Assembly (NCBI GenBank): GCA_016842045.1
Contig: JAEVEY010000186.1
Span: 1-39,173, forward strand
Origin: Candidatus Thermoflexus sinensis
Lineage (GTDB): Bacteria; Chloroflexota; Anaerolineae; Thermoflexales; Thermoflexaceae
Direction of reading: 5' to 3'
Length of the DNA: 39,173 bases
How positions within the stretch are numbered: position 1 is the stretch's first letter; each line of letters begins with the position of its first letter. The notes beneath the pieces were generated by a model. It saw only the letters and a program-made list of their open reading frames with translations. It ran no database searches and was not told where the DNA came from. The position numbers were made by a program, and so were the translations under genes. Shown here piece by piece: positions 24,411 through 32,483 of the stretch.

Positions 24411-25337
24411 TTATTCGATGTTCTCTTCCCTCAGCCGCTGAGAAGGCAGGCGCTCCAGCGCCTGGCTTAACAGAGAGATCTGATCTTCAATGCCCAGGGG
24501 GCGCGCTGGAAGGAGCACGCTGAGTGTCGTCCCCTGTTCCCCTTCACTGCGAATGAACAGATCCCCGCCCAGCGCCTGTGCGGCGCGCTTTGCGATGATC
24601 AGACCCAGCGCTGCAGGATTGACATGAGGTCGGGCATGCTGGGGATAAAGGCCTTCCATCGCCCCCTCGTTCAGCCAGGCCAGGATCTCCTGGGAGAGGC
24701 TCAGATTGGGGTCTATAATCTCGACCAGCAGAACGGGCTCTTTCACCTGCCCTCGGATCTCGATCCCCTCACCCTCCGGGTGGATGGCGAGCAGGAAATC
24801 CAGCAGGGTGCGCAAAATGTAAGAGCCATAGGGCCCATCCACCGCGGTTTGGGCAGCCTCCGGGGACAGATGAACGCGAAGCCCGGCGTTTTTTCCGGAC
24901 ATCGCCGGCTCGTGAGCCCGGGTGAGATCCTGGATCAGCTCTTCAAGAGGAAGGGGTTCCACGAAGGCAACAGGTTGACGATGGAGCTCAGCAAAGGCGG
25001 CCAGAGGAGCAATGTAATCCAGCAGTCGATACGCCCCCCGCAAAGCTGCCTGGAGCATCCTCGCAGACTCCGGGTCGCCTCGGGCCTTCAGATGCCCCAG
25101 AGCAGCCTCCAGGAAGCCGATCACCAAACCCAGCGGCTGGCGGAGCTCTGCGCCCGCCCGGGCAATAAAGGAGGTCTTCAACTCGTCCAGGTCCCTTAAC
25201 CGCCGATAGGCATGTTCCAGCTCCTCTCGTCTGGCCCGCTCCTGCTCGTAGAGCCCCCGGAGCTCCCGGAACGCAGAAAGAACTTGATGCTCCAGGCGAG
25301 AGAGCCATTCGTCCGGTGTCAGATGAGGATGGCTCAT
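24411..25337 (-). CDS. Degenerate histidine kinase (pseudokinase) with coiled coil
   Basis: A 308-residue soluble protein. Residues ~10-55 form a coiled coil. Residues ~52-120 align with a HisKA dimerisation domain (LDELKTSFIARAGAELRQPLG), but the phospho-acceptor His is replaced by Ala63 (consensus S-H-E-L-R reads G-A-E-L-R). The C-terminal half resembles HATPase_c: the usual N-box Asn is absent in ILRTLLDFLLAIH, the G1 DxGxG box is replaced by DPNLSLSQE, and only the late LGLIIAKRAAQALGG and GEQGTTLSVLLP elements persist. It is thus probably catalytically dead, acting as a scaffold, ligand sensor or regulator. The ATG at 25337 has GGAG 6 bases upstream; a TTG at 25349 is the alternative. 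No response regulator is adjacent. Confidence 0.8.
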   Translation of the reverse strand: MSHPHLTPDEWLSRLEHQVLSAFRELRGLYEQERARREELEHAYRRLRDLDELKTSFIARAGAELRQPLGLVIGFLEAALGHLKARGDPESARMLQAALRGAYRLLDYIAPLAAFAELHRQPVAFVEPLPLEELIQDLTRAHEPAMSGKNAGLRVHLSPEAAQTAVDGPYGSYILRTLLDFLLAIHPEGEGIEIRGQVKEPVLLVEIIDPNLSLSQEILAWLNEGAMEGLYPQHARPHVNPAALGLIIAKRAAQALGGDLFIRSEGEQGTTLSVLLPARPLGIEDQISLLSQALERLPSQRLREENIE

Positions 25338-25370
25338 CCGTCGCTCCAACTCAAGAAAGATCTCATCTCT

Positions 25371-25398
25371 ATTTTAGCCTCTTTTTGGAAAGAAACAA
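25371..25398 (-). promoter_or_regulatory. Possible promoter of the degenerate kinase
   Basis: On the minus strand TTGTTT (25393-25398) and TAAAAT (25371-25376) are 16 bases apart, with a predicted start near 25364. Reasonable but not strong consensus. Confidence 0.4.
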
Positions 25399-25799
25399 CC
25401 AAAACCCCGAATGGATGCCACGGGAGATCGTCTCTCGGCTCGTGGAGATCAGCAGTTCATAGGACCTGCGGGTTCGCCCTTCCAGGATCTCGGAAGGGGA
25501 TCCATGGAGCCGCCGAAGGCAGTGGAGACGAATAGACAGCGAATTGGATCATGCGTCAAAATTGCTCTGTTGCAAACCGGAGATGCAGGATATCGCGGTG
25601 GGCCGCTTTGCCCTACCGGCTTCCACCCTATTCGCAGCTCTTCCGATCACGGAGCAGAAGGGAGAAGAGGGGGGCTCCTCCCATCCAGCCCGGGAGAAGC
25701 CTTCAAGGCGCCAGGGAATCTGGCTGGAAACCCTCAGAGGGGGACGGTCCGGATAAGCCGGAGAAGGAGCATGGCATCTCCAAGGGGAAGCGAGAAGGG
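25399..25799. other. Intergenic gap upstream of murJ
   Basis: No gene is supported. TTGCTCTGTTGCAAACCGG near 25562 resembles the terminal repeat of MITE family 3, and GGTGGGCCGCTTTGCCCTACC follows it, so a decayed element may lie here; no opposite end was found. The open frame continuing upstream from murJ has composition unlike a protein and no start signal. Confidence 0.4.
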
Positions 25800-27398
25800 A
25801 TGAACGGTCAGGAGCGATTTCAAAGGCTGATCCGACGGATCTCCCCCTGGGAGATCGAAACGCTCCATCTGGCCCGCGATGCCACGATCATCGCCGCGGG
25901 CAATATCACCAGCCGTCTCATTGGATTGCTTCGAGAGACGGCCAAAAGCGAGCTGTTTGGATCCAGCGGACCGTTAAGCGCCTTCGAGGCCGCGGCGGTG
26001 GTCCCCATCCAGCTTTACGACCTCCTGGTCGGCGGGATGGTGAGTTCGGCCCTGGTTCCGGTGTTCCGGGAATATGCCGATCGGCTTCCAGAGCTCCGGC
26101 GCCTTGTCGGCGCTGTGCTACTCTGGATCTGGCTGATGATGGGGATTGTGGTCCTCCTCGTTGGGTTCGCCGCGCGGCCGGTGGCCTGGCTGCTCGCAGG
26201 GGGTCTGGACCCCGAGCTGCTGGATCTCACGGCATCGCTGCTTCGCTGGACGATCCTGGCGGTCTGGTGGATCGCGACCGCGGGGGTGATCAGCGGGCTC
26301 CTTCAGGCGTTCCAGCGGTTTACCCTTCCTGCATTTACCGCGGCGGTTTTCAACGCCGCGATGGTCGCCGCCGCCCTTTTGCTGGGGGGACGGCTGGGCG
26401 TCACCGCCCTGGCCCTGGGCATGGTGGCCGGATCCGTCTTCCAGGTCCTGTTACAGCTCCCTGCCCTTTATGGCCTCTGGCCTCAGCTGTCATGGTATCA
26501 CCCGGCCCTGTTGCGCATTCTTCAACTTTATTCCCCCGTGGTTTTCGGCCTGGCCGTCAACCAGATCGCGATCCTGCTGAGCTATCATCTGGCCTCACGC
26601 ACCGGCCCGAACAGCATCGCCTGGATGCGCTACGCGACCACCCTGATCCAGTTCCCACTGGGTCTGGTTGTGACGGCCATCTCGGTCGCCATCCTCCCTC
26701 GCCTCGCCCGTCTGAGCGTAGAGGCCCGCCAGGGAAAGGAGAGCCTGGAGCCCTTTCGCGCCACCCTGGCCGCCGGGTTGCGTATGGTGATCGTCCTGAT
26801 CGTCCCGGCTGCCTTCGGTCTGTATGTGCTGGCGGATCCGGTGATCGATTTCCTTTTCCAGCACGGCCGCTTTACAGCGGCGGATACCGCTGTGGTGGCT
26901 GGGGTGCTGCGCGGGTATCTTCCCGGCCTGATCTTCGCCGCCATCGATCAGCCGCTGGTCTTCGCCTTCTACGCCCGGCAGGATACCCTCACTCCCGCCG
27001 TGGTGGGTTTGATCTGCAATGTGGGGATCTACCTGGCTGCCGCCCTGGCCCCTGCCCTCTTCCGCCCGCTCCAGGTGACGGATCTGGCGGTGGCCAACTC
27101 GGTGCAGTGGGCTGCACATGCGTTGCTGATGAGCATACTGCTGATCCGTCAGGTGGGGCCTATGCGCTCTTACGGCCTGGGCCGATGGATGCTGCGCGTC
27201 CTGATCGCCTCGCTGATCATGGCCCTGGGGATCACGTTCGCCTGGCCCCGGATGTTTCCCCCTGTTCCGCCATCCACGCATCTGGAGGAAGCGATGCGCC
27301 TGCTTATAGCCGGTAGTGTCGGTTTGCTGATCTACAGCTTAGCCCTGGGGGGGTTAACCTGGTTCTCCGCTTTCCGGTGGTTATGGATCCGTCCATAG
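25800..27398 (+). CDS. murJ: Lipid II flippase MurJ (MviN family)
   Basis: A 532-residue integral membrane protein with about 14 hydrophobic helices, the MOP-superfamily flippase that moves lipid II across the inner membrane for peptidoglycan synthesis. The N-terminal signature is family-like: ATIIAAGNITSRLIGLLRE, FEAAAVVPIQLYDLLVGGMVSSALVPVF. Conserved positions in later helices include LLQAFQRFTLPAF and the VIDFLFQHGRFTAADT segment before helix 10. Length is typical (510-550). The ATG at 25800 follows a modest GAAGGGA site; more distal in-frame starts extend into the intergenic region and are rejected. No operon partner is seen. Confidence 0.92.
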   Translation: MNGQERFQRLIRRISPWEIETLHLARDATIIAAGNITSRLIGLLRETAKSELFGSSGPLSAFEAAAVVPIQLYDLLVGGMVSSALVPVFREYADRLPELRRLVGAVLLWIWLMMGIVVLLVGFAARPVAWLLAGGLDPELLDLTASLLRWTILAVWWIATAGVISGLLQAFQRFTLPAFTAAVFNAAMVAAALLLGGRLGVTALALGMVAGSVFQVLLQLPALYGLWPQLSWYHPALLRILQLYSPVVFGLAVNQIAILLSYHLASRTGPNSIAWMRYATTLIQFPLGLVVTAISVAILPRLARLSVEARQGKESLEPFRATLAAGLRMVIVLIVPAAFGLYVLADPVIDFLFQHGRFTAADTAVVAGVLRGYLPGLIFAAIDQPLVFAFYARQDTLTPAVVGLICNVGIYLAAALAPALFRPLQVTDLAVANSVQWAAHALLMSILLIRQVGPMRSYGLGRWMLRVLIASLIMALGITFAWPRMFPPVPPSTHLEEAMRLLIAGSVGLLIYSLALGGLTWFSAFRWLWIRP

Positions 27399-27711
27399 CG
27401 CTTTGCCTGGTTTGGCGCCCGGCCCCGCTCCTGGAAAGCTCCAAAAGGGTGGCCCCAGCTTCCGAAATGCCCCCTCCCATGCCCGGCGGGCGCCGTTCAG
27501 GAGATCCCCCGGCCGGATGACATCCCGCCGATCTGTTCATCCGCTGGAACCCCTGATCCGTGCTGGACGTCTTCTTAAGTAGAAGTCGCGCAGTTGGCCT
27601 TCGCCCTCCTCGCGGCCCCTACAGGCCACAAAAGGGGATAGTGAGGACAGGCTCTCCTGACTCCACCCGGACAGAGATCAACGGCGTAATTCCGATTTCC
27701 GGGAGGTAGCT
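27399..27711. other. Intergenic gap with possible decayed MITE family 1 copy
   Basis: No gene. TAGAAGTCGCGCAGTT at 27580 and AACGGCGTAATTCCGA ending at 27694 resemble the two ends of MITE family 1 in the correct opposing orientation, with a GC-rich interior. The flanks do not form a clear duplication, so this is a tentative decayed copy. It would lie directly before the Shine-Dalgarno (GGGAGG) of the SIMPL lipoprotein gene. Confidence 0.4.
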
Positions 27712-28482
27712 ATGAAAGGCTCACATCGGCTCCTCGCGTTGGGAGGGATCATCGGATTGTTGCTGATCAGTGCGTGTCGTCCCGCCTCCACGCCTTCCGG
27801 CGTGGGAGCCCCCATGGCCCCCGATGCTCGCGCCGTCGCCTTCACGGCCTCAGAGGGGACACCCACAGGGCTCACGGTGATCGGTGTCGGCACGGTGCGG
27901 GCACGGCCGGATCAGGCGGTGGTGACGCTGGGGGTAGAAACGGAAGGCGAGGCGCTGGCCACGGCCATGAGTGAGAACAACCGTCGTGCATCGGCTGTGC
28001 TGGCCGCGTTGAAAGAACGGGGAGTCGCAGAGGCGGACATCCAGACGGCCTCTTTCCAGATCCAGATTGAGGAGCCCCGCGATCCGCAGACGGGCCGACG
28101 GACCGGCCCTCCGGTCTATCACGTGATCCACAGGTATACGGTCATCTTTCGGGATCTGGATCGCGTAGGCGAGGGGGTGGATGCCGCCGTCGCCGCAGGG
28201 GCCAACCGGGTCGATGCCATCGCCTTCCAGATCGGGAATCCGGACCGCCTGGCGGCGGAGGCGCGGCGGCTGGCGGCGGAGGACGCGAAAGCGCGAGCGC
28301 AGACCCTGGCCAGCGCCCTGGGGACCCAGCTGGGCCGCATCCTGAGCATCACAGAAACCACACTTCCGCAGCCGGTCCCCATGGCCCGTGTCGCCGCCCT
28401 CTCTGCGGCTGAAGCTGTCCCGGTGGCCGCTGGGGAGCTGGAGATCACGGTTCAAATCCAGGCGACCTGGGAGTTGCGATAA
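27712..28482 (+). CDS. SIMPL-domain (DUF541) lipoprotein
   Basis: A 256-residue lipoprotein. The N-terminus is a type II signal peptide: MKGSH, a hydrophobic core to LLLISAC, with the lipidated Cys near residue 22. The mature protein holds a SIMPL/DUF541 domain (residues ~50-255): TVIGVGTVRARPDQAVVTLGVETEGE, followed by NNRRASAVLAALKERGVAEADIQTASFQI and the late ARRLAAEDAKARAQTLASALG. The family is periplasmic or extracytoplasmic, often implicated in oxidative stress or binding, with unclear biochemistry. GGGAGG precedes the ATG by 6 bases. No operon partner is evident. Confidence 0.9.
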   Translation: MKGSHRLLALGGIIGLLLISACRPASTPSGVGAPMAPDARAVAFTASEGTPTGLTVIGVGTVRARPDQAVVTLGVETEGEALATAMSENNRRASAVLAALKERGVAEADIQTASFQIQIEEPRDPQTGRRTGPPVYHVIHRYTVIFRDLDRVGEGVDAAVAAGANRVDAIAFQIGNPDRLAAEARRLAAEDAKARAQTLASALGTQLGRILSITETTLPQPVPMARVAALSAAEAVPVAAGELEITVQIQATWELR

Positions 28483-28733
28483 CGCCACGGGATCCCAGGA
28501 CATGCCGAAAGGAAAAGCCCTTCCCTCGATCTCTCCCCAGCCCTGAGGGTCCAGGAGACGGGGAGTGAAATCCCTTTCGGGGTGGGTGGATCCGCCCAGA
28601 ACGGACCACCTGCCCTGCATCCCCTGGATCAGGGGATCGGCCGTTTGCCCGGAGTCCGGTCCCCTTTTCAGAACCCCTCGGCTTCTCCGCCAATCCTGCT
28701 TCCCCGCACCTTCCGGCTCCGGGAAGGGAGCAT

Positions 28734-29189
28734 CTATGAGGAGGTCTCCGACAGGAGGCGGCGCACGATCTCCTGGACCTCCCGACCATCCGCCCGGCCG
28801 CGGACCCTGGGCATCAATCGCTTCATCACCTCGCCCAGCTGGGCCGGAGAAGTGGCGCCGATCTCCGCGATTACCTCCCGCGCCATCGCCTCGATCTCCT
28901 CCCGGGTCAGCGGCTGTGGGAGGTAAGCGAGCAGGACCTCCAGTTCCGCCCGCTCCGATGCGAGCCGATCCGGCCGATTGGCCTTTTCCAGCTCCTCCAG
29001 TGTCTCGCGACGCCGCTTGACCTCATTCTGAAGCACCCGCAGGATCTCATCCTCGCTCAGCGGGCGTGCGGCTTCCACCTCCGCCATGCGAATCGCCAGC
29101 AACGCCATCCGGATGGCCGTCTTGCGGGGCTCATCCCCCGCACGCATCGCTGCCTTCAGGTCCTCCTGGAGCTGTTCCTTTAAACCCAT
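28734..29189 (-). CDS. yqeY: GatB/YqeY-domain protein
   Basis: A 151-residue helical protein of the YqeY family, which shares the tRNA-binding C-terminal domain of the amidotransferase subunit GatB. It starts MGLKEQLQEDLKAAMRAGDEPRKTAIRMALLAI, then EDEILRVLQNEVKRRRETLEELEKANRPDRLASERAELEVL. The end carries LGEVMKRLMPRVRGRADGREVQEIVRRLL. The family may act in tRNA-dependent amidation or stress; the exact role is unknown. AGGAGG lies upstream of the ATG. It is convergent with the SIMPL lipoprotein gene; the 251-bp gap between has no clear terminator or gene. Confidence 0.92.
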   Translation of the reverse strand: MGLKEQLQEDLKAAMRAGDEPRKTAIRMALLAIRMAEVEAARPLSEDEILRVLQNEVKRRRETLEELEKANRPDRLASERAELEVLLAYLPQPLTREEIEAMAREVIAEIGATSPAQLGEVMKRLMPRVRGRADGREVQEIVRRLLSETSS

Positions 29190-29439
29190 CGATTCTCGCC
29201 TCCTCGAGGATATTCCGCCTGATCTCAGCTCATCGAAGTGGAGGGGTCGGTTCGACCTCGATGATGACGATCCTTACCGGTAGAGCAGAGCGTGGGAGAT
29301 AATGGGCATGGTGATCATGCTGGCCACGCTCATTATCTTTTTCCTGAGCGCTCTGAGCAAGTGCGGAAAGATTTCTCGGAACGTGCGTGGTGCCCTTTCA
29401 TATCTCTCTCAGATCGAGGCCAATGGCGTAAGTCTTAAC

Positions 29440-29557
29440 GAGTGTCTGAGAATTTGGGTAGTGTTCACATGGTCTGTGGTCCGCTTTTATGCCCCTCCCC
29501 ACGGCCCTTCGGGCCGTGGGGAGGAGGCTTGAACCCAATGCGAATTTTCGGACACTC
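29440..29557. mobile_element. MITE family 2 (118 bp) upstream of birA
   Basis: GAGTGTCTGAGAATT (left) and the complement of AATTTTCGGACACTC (right) match at 13 of 15 positions. TCTTA flanks both ends (29433-29437 and 29558-29562). The interior has a perfect 14-bp hairpin with a 3-base loop (29494-29507 with 29511-29524), almost the same core as MITE family 1 copy B. It encodes nothing. It ends 38 bp before the birA start and so separates birA from its likely promoter. The remainder of the 29190-29594 gap shows no gene. Confidence 0.75.
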
Positions 29558-29594
29558 TCTTACATTCAGATGGAGTCTTCATGAAAGGAGTGCG

Positions 29595-30398
29595 ATGACC
29601 TGGGATCCGGTGGAAGTGTTTCGAATAGTGGAGAGGATCTCATGGATCCGGGATCTCCACCTCTATGAAGAGGTGGGTTCTACCAATGACATCGCCCGGG
29701 ATCTCGGGGAAATGGGAGCGCCGGAGGGCGTGGTGGTGCTGGCCGATGCTCAGCGGGCCGGGCGAGGGCGGGCCGGGCGTTCCTGGTGGACCCCGCCCGG
29801 GGTAGCGCTGGCTGTTTCGATCCTGGTGCGCCCACGCCGCCCGCTCGAGGACTGGCCTCAGCTGACGATGATCGCCGGGCTGGCCGCGGTGGAAAGCATT
29901 GAGGCCATTGGCTGCCCCGCGGGTCTGAAATGGCCCAACGACATCATGATCCCTCCGGGTCCGAGCCGGGAAGCGCCGGCGACGGCCTGGCGGAAAGCCG
30001 GCGGGATCCTGGTGGAGTCCGTTCCCCCCGCCTTCGCTGTGGTGGGGATTGGGATGAATGTGAACACCCCCCTCGAGGCGGCACCCCCTGAACTCGCGGA
30101 GACCCTGGGTAGCATCCACCAGACCCTGGGGCGCACCGTCGCCCGGCTCACCGTGCTGGAGAGCTTGCTGGAGGCCTTCGCTCGCCTGTATATCGAGTGG
30201 AGCGAGGGCGCCAGTGTGTTAGAACGCTGGGCGGCCCGCCTGATCATGCTGGGCCAGCCGGTCCGAATTTATGCCTCCGGGGAAGTCTGGGAAGGCATCG
30301 CGGAATCCGTGAGCGCGGATGGCGGGCTCTGGTTGCGCCTTCCGGATGGACGCCGGAAATATTTCCTGGCGGGCGATGTCTCCCTGCGCTGGTCATAA
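29595..30398 (+). CDS. birA: Biotin--[acetyl-CoA-carboxylase] ligase, without DNA-binding domain
   Basis: A 267-residue enzyme that activates biotin to biotinyl-AMP and attaches it to the biotin carboxyl carrier protein. It begins with the catalytic domain (EEVGSTNDIARDLG); the biotin/ATP loop reads AGRGRAGRSWWTPPGVALAVS near residue 55, KWPNDIM lies near residue 115 and GGILVES near 135. The C-terminal ~50 residues form the SH3-like cap. There is no N-terminal winged helix, so this is a class I, non-repressor ligase. The ATG at 29595 has AAAGGAG 4 bases upstream; a start at 29442 would translate through MITE family 2 and is rejected. Confidence 0.92.
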   Translation: MTWDPVEVFRIVERISWIRDLHLYEEVGSTNDIARDLGEMGAPEGVVVLADAQRAGRGRAGRSWWTPPGVALAVSILVRPRRPLEDWPQLTMIAGLAAVESIEAIGCPAGLKWPNDIMIPPGPSREAPATAWRKAGGILVESVPPAFAVVGIGMNVNTPLEAAPPELAETLGSIHQTLGRTVARLTVLESLLEAFARLYIEWSEGASVLERWAARLIMLGQPVRIYASGEVWEGIAESVSADGGLWLRLPDGRRKYFLAGDVSLRWS

Positions 30399-30561
30399 GG
30401 AGACCGGGGGCCACCGAAAAGTTCTGCGGGGAGCTCCGATCATTGGGGGGCACCCTCGCCAATCCTGCTCCCCTGGCAGGAGCCGGAGACGGAAAGGGCT
30501 CTGGCGGAAGTCCATCCTGACAAACCCGGGACCCGCCCGTCACGCCTCATAACCGCCACCT

Positions 30562-30590
30562 TTGCCGAATCTCACCTAACTGACTATAAT
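30562..30590 (+). promoter_or_regulatory. Promoter of rpsA
   Basis: TTGCCG (30562-30567) and a perfect TATAAT (30585-30590) are separated by 17 bases. The predicted start near 30597 gives an 82-nt leader to the rpsA ATG. The remaining 280-bp gap to birA shows no gene. Confidence 0.7.
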
Positions 30591-30678
30591 TGGGGAAAGC
30601 TATTCGCCGAAGATCCGAGCGGCGCTGAACGCCAACACATCGCCGAAAGAACCGAATCTGCTCTCAGGAGTATCCAGA

Positions 30679-31884
30679 ATGAATGAAGAGACCCGGCAGG
30701 ATCGCCCCGAAAACGCCAGCGCGATGACCGAGATGGGCGAATGGCTGGAGATGTCCCCCTCTTCGCTTCGGCGGGGAGACATCGTGCGGGGAACGATCGT
30801 CCGGATCACCCCGACGGAGATCCTGGTGGATATCGGAATGAAGGCGGAAGGGGTGATCACGGGCCGTGAGCTGGAACGGATGCCCCGGGAGATCCGCGAG
30901 GTCCTGCAAGAGGGGGATGTGATCCAGGTTCAGGTCGTGAGCCCCGAGGATCGCAGCGGGAACATCCTGCTTTCCCTCCAGCGAGCGCTCATGGAGGAAG
31001 ACTGGCAGCAGGCCCGCCGGTTGATGCAGGACGGGGAGATCCTGGAGCTCACCGTCAATGGTTATAACAAAGGCGGACTGGTGGTGAAAGTTGGTCGGCT
31101 TCGCGGGTTCATCCCCGCCTCCCATGTGGTTCCCCAGGAGGCCGGGGAGGAAAAGCTACCCGTGGAGCAACGACTGAAGCGTCGGGTGGGTCAGAAGATT
31201 TACGCCCGGATCATCGAGGCGGATCCGGAGGCCAACCGGCTGATCCTCTCCGAACGAGCAGCGCAGCAGGAGCTTCGGCGTCGTCAAAAGGAAGAACTGC
31301 TCGCCCGTCTCGAGCCGGGGATGCGTGTGAAGGGGCGCGTGATCAGCCTGGCGGACTTTGGGGCCTTCGTTGATCTGGGCGGCGCGGATGGCCTGATCCA
31401 CATCAGCGAGCTCTCCTGGCGTCGGGTGAGCCACCCCCGCGAGGTCCTCTCGGTCGGCCAGGAGATCGAGGTGGAAGTCATCAGCGTGGATCGGGAACGG
31501 AGGCGGATCGCCCTGAGCCGTAAACGGGTGGAGCCGGATCCCTGGCAGCAGGCGATAACCCAGTTGCGGGAAGGGCAACTGGTTGAGGCTGTGATCACCC
31601 GCCTGACCAACTTCGGGGCCTTCGCGGCGCTGAAAGAATTCCCGGGGGTGGAGGGCCTGATTCATATCTCCGAGCTGGCCGAACACCGGGTTCATCATCC
31701 GAAAGAGGTAGTTCGGGAAGGGGAAGAGCTGGTGGTGCGCCTGATCCGCATCGACCGGGAGAACCGGCGGCTGGCCCTCAGCCTGCGCCGGGTCGCTTCC
31801 CCGGAATACGCGATGCTGGATTGGGAGATGGCCCAGGCTCGCCTCCGAGCCAGCGAGGAGAGGGGCCCAGAGGAAGCCTCCTGA
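30679..31884 (+). CDS. rpsA: 30S ribosomal protein S1 (four S1 domains)
   Basis: A 401-residue RNA-binding protein that brings mRNA to the 30S subunit. Four S1/OB-fold domains are seen: GDIVRGTIVRITPTEILVDIG (~33-105), GEILELTVNGYNKGGLVVKVG (~118-190), GMRVKGRVISLADFGAFVDLGGADGLIHISELS (~213-280), and GQLVEAVITRLTNFGAFAALKEFPGVEGLIHISEL (~298-375). This is shorter than the six-domain E. coli S1, like S1 of Gram-positive and Chloroflexota bacteria. CAGGAG is the Shine-Dalgarno. The gene has its own promoter. A second-domain change (NKGGLVVKVGRLRGFIPASHV) is normal for the family. Confidence 0.94.
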   Translation: MNEETRQDRPENASAMTEMGEWLEMSPSSLRRGDIVRGTIVRITPTEILVDIGMKAEGVITGRELERMPREIREVLQEGDVIQVQVVSPEDRSGNILLSLQRALMEEDWQQARRLMQDGEILELTVNGYNKGGLVVKVGRLRGFIPASHVVPQEAGEEKLPVEQRLKRRVGQKIYARIIEADPEANRLILSERAAQQELRRRQKEELLARLEPGMRVKGRVISLADFGAFVDLGGADGLIHISELSWRRVSHPREVLSVGQEIEVEVISVDRERRRIALSRKRVEPDPWQQAITQLREGQLVEAVITRLTNFGAFAALKEFPGVEGLIHISELAEHRVHHPKEVVREGEELVVRLIRIDRENRRLALSLRRVASPEYAMLDWEMAQARLRASEERGPEEAS

Positions 31885-32483
31885 GCATCCTTCCAACCGG
31901 ACCTCAGGCGAACTCGCAGGTAGTTCCTTCAAAGCCTTATCATGAGGGCATGGCCCGGGGCAGGAATTCTCCCTCCCCTTGCGGCAAAACTGCAACGGGA
32001 GGGGAGAACGGTTGTGCGGCCTGTTTGTCCAGAGCTCTGATCTCAACCTTCGCTGCCGAACGCAGGAGGGCGGGGCGCCTTCAGCGCCCCGCTTTCTGTA
32101 TCTCATCCGAGCGGGAAATGCTGTGCGTGTGGGGGCTGGGGCCCCCTTTAGATAGAGCCTCGACGTTGCTCTGCCACAAACTGGGGGCTGGATTGATCCC
32201 CTCCCCACGCCGCTTCGCAGCGTGGGGAGGGGGCAAACGCTGAACGCAAGCGGGCACCGCCAAGATCAGCAGCCTCGACTTCTTTAAATGGGGAATTGCA
32301 CCATTATCCTTCTCCTATGATTTTTCGGGCCAGGTGCTTTCAGCCCCCAGAAAATCCAGCAACAAAGCCATCAACAGCGCAACGCCGAAACTAACTGAAA
32401 AAGGGGCGGCGTGTTATACTAAGATCAGAACCGGCTGCGCGTTCGCCCCTGGAAATCCTGCAGTCGGTTTGAAGGAGGACGCT
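31885..32483. other. 600-bp intergenic region between rpsA and clpC with repeat hairpins
   Basis: No gene. An imperfect hairpin TCTCCCTCCCC..GGGAGGGGAGA lies at 31968-32006. GCGGGGCGC (32070-32078) pairs with GCGCCCCGC (32084-32092) followed by TTT, a plausible terminator. CCCCTCCCCACGC..GCGTGGGGAGGGG lies at 32198-32232. GTTGCTCTGCCACAAACTGGGGG near 32164 resembles a MITE family 3 end with no clear partner. TATACT at 32415-32420 is a possible -10 for clpC, with a poor -35. No CIRCE or other heat-shock operator was seen. Confidence 0.5.

Noticed and set aside
27580-27694. Firm fourth copy of MITE family 1
   Set aside because: The ends resemble the family, but several mismatches and the lack of flanking duplication leave it unproved; mentioned only as a tentative relic.
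32296-32321. TTGCAC..TATGAT promoter upstream of clpC
   Set aside because: The spacing is only 14 bases, too short for a normal sigma-70 promoter.
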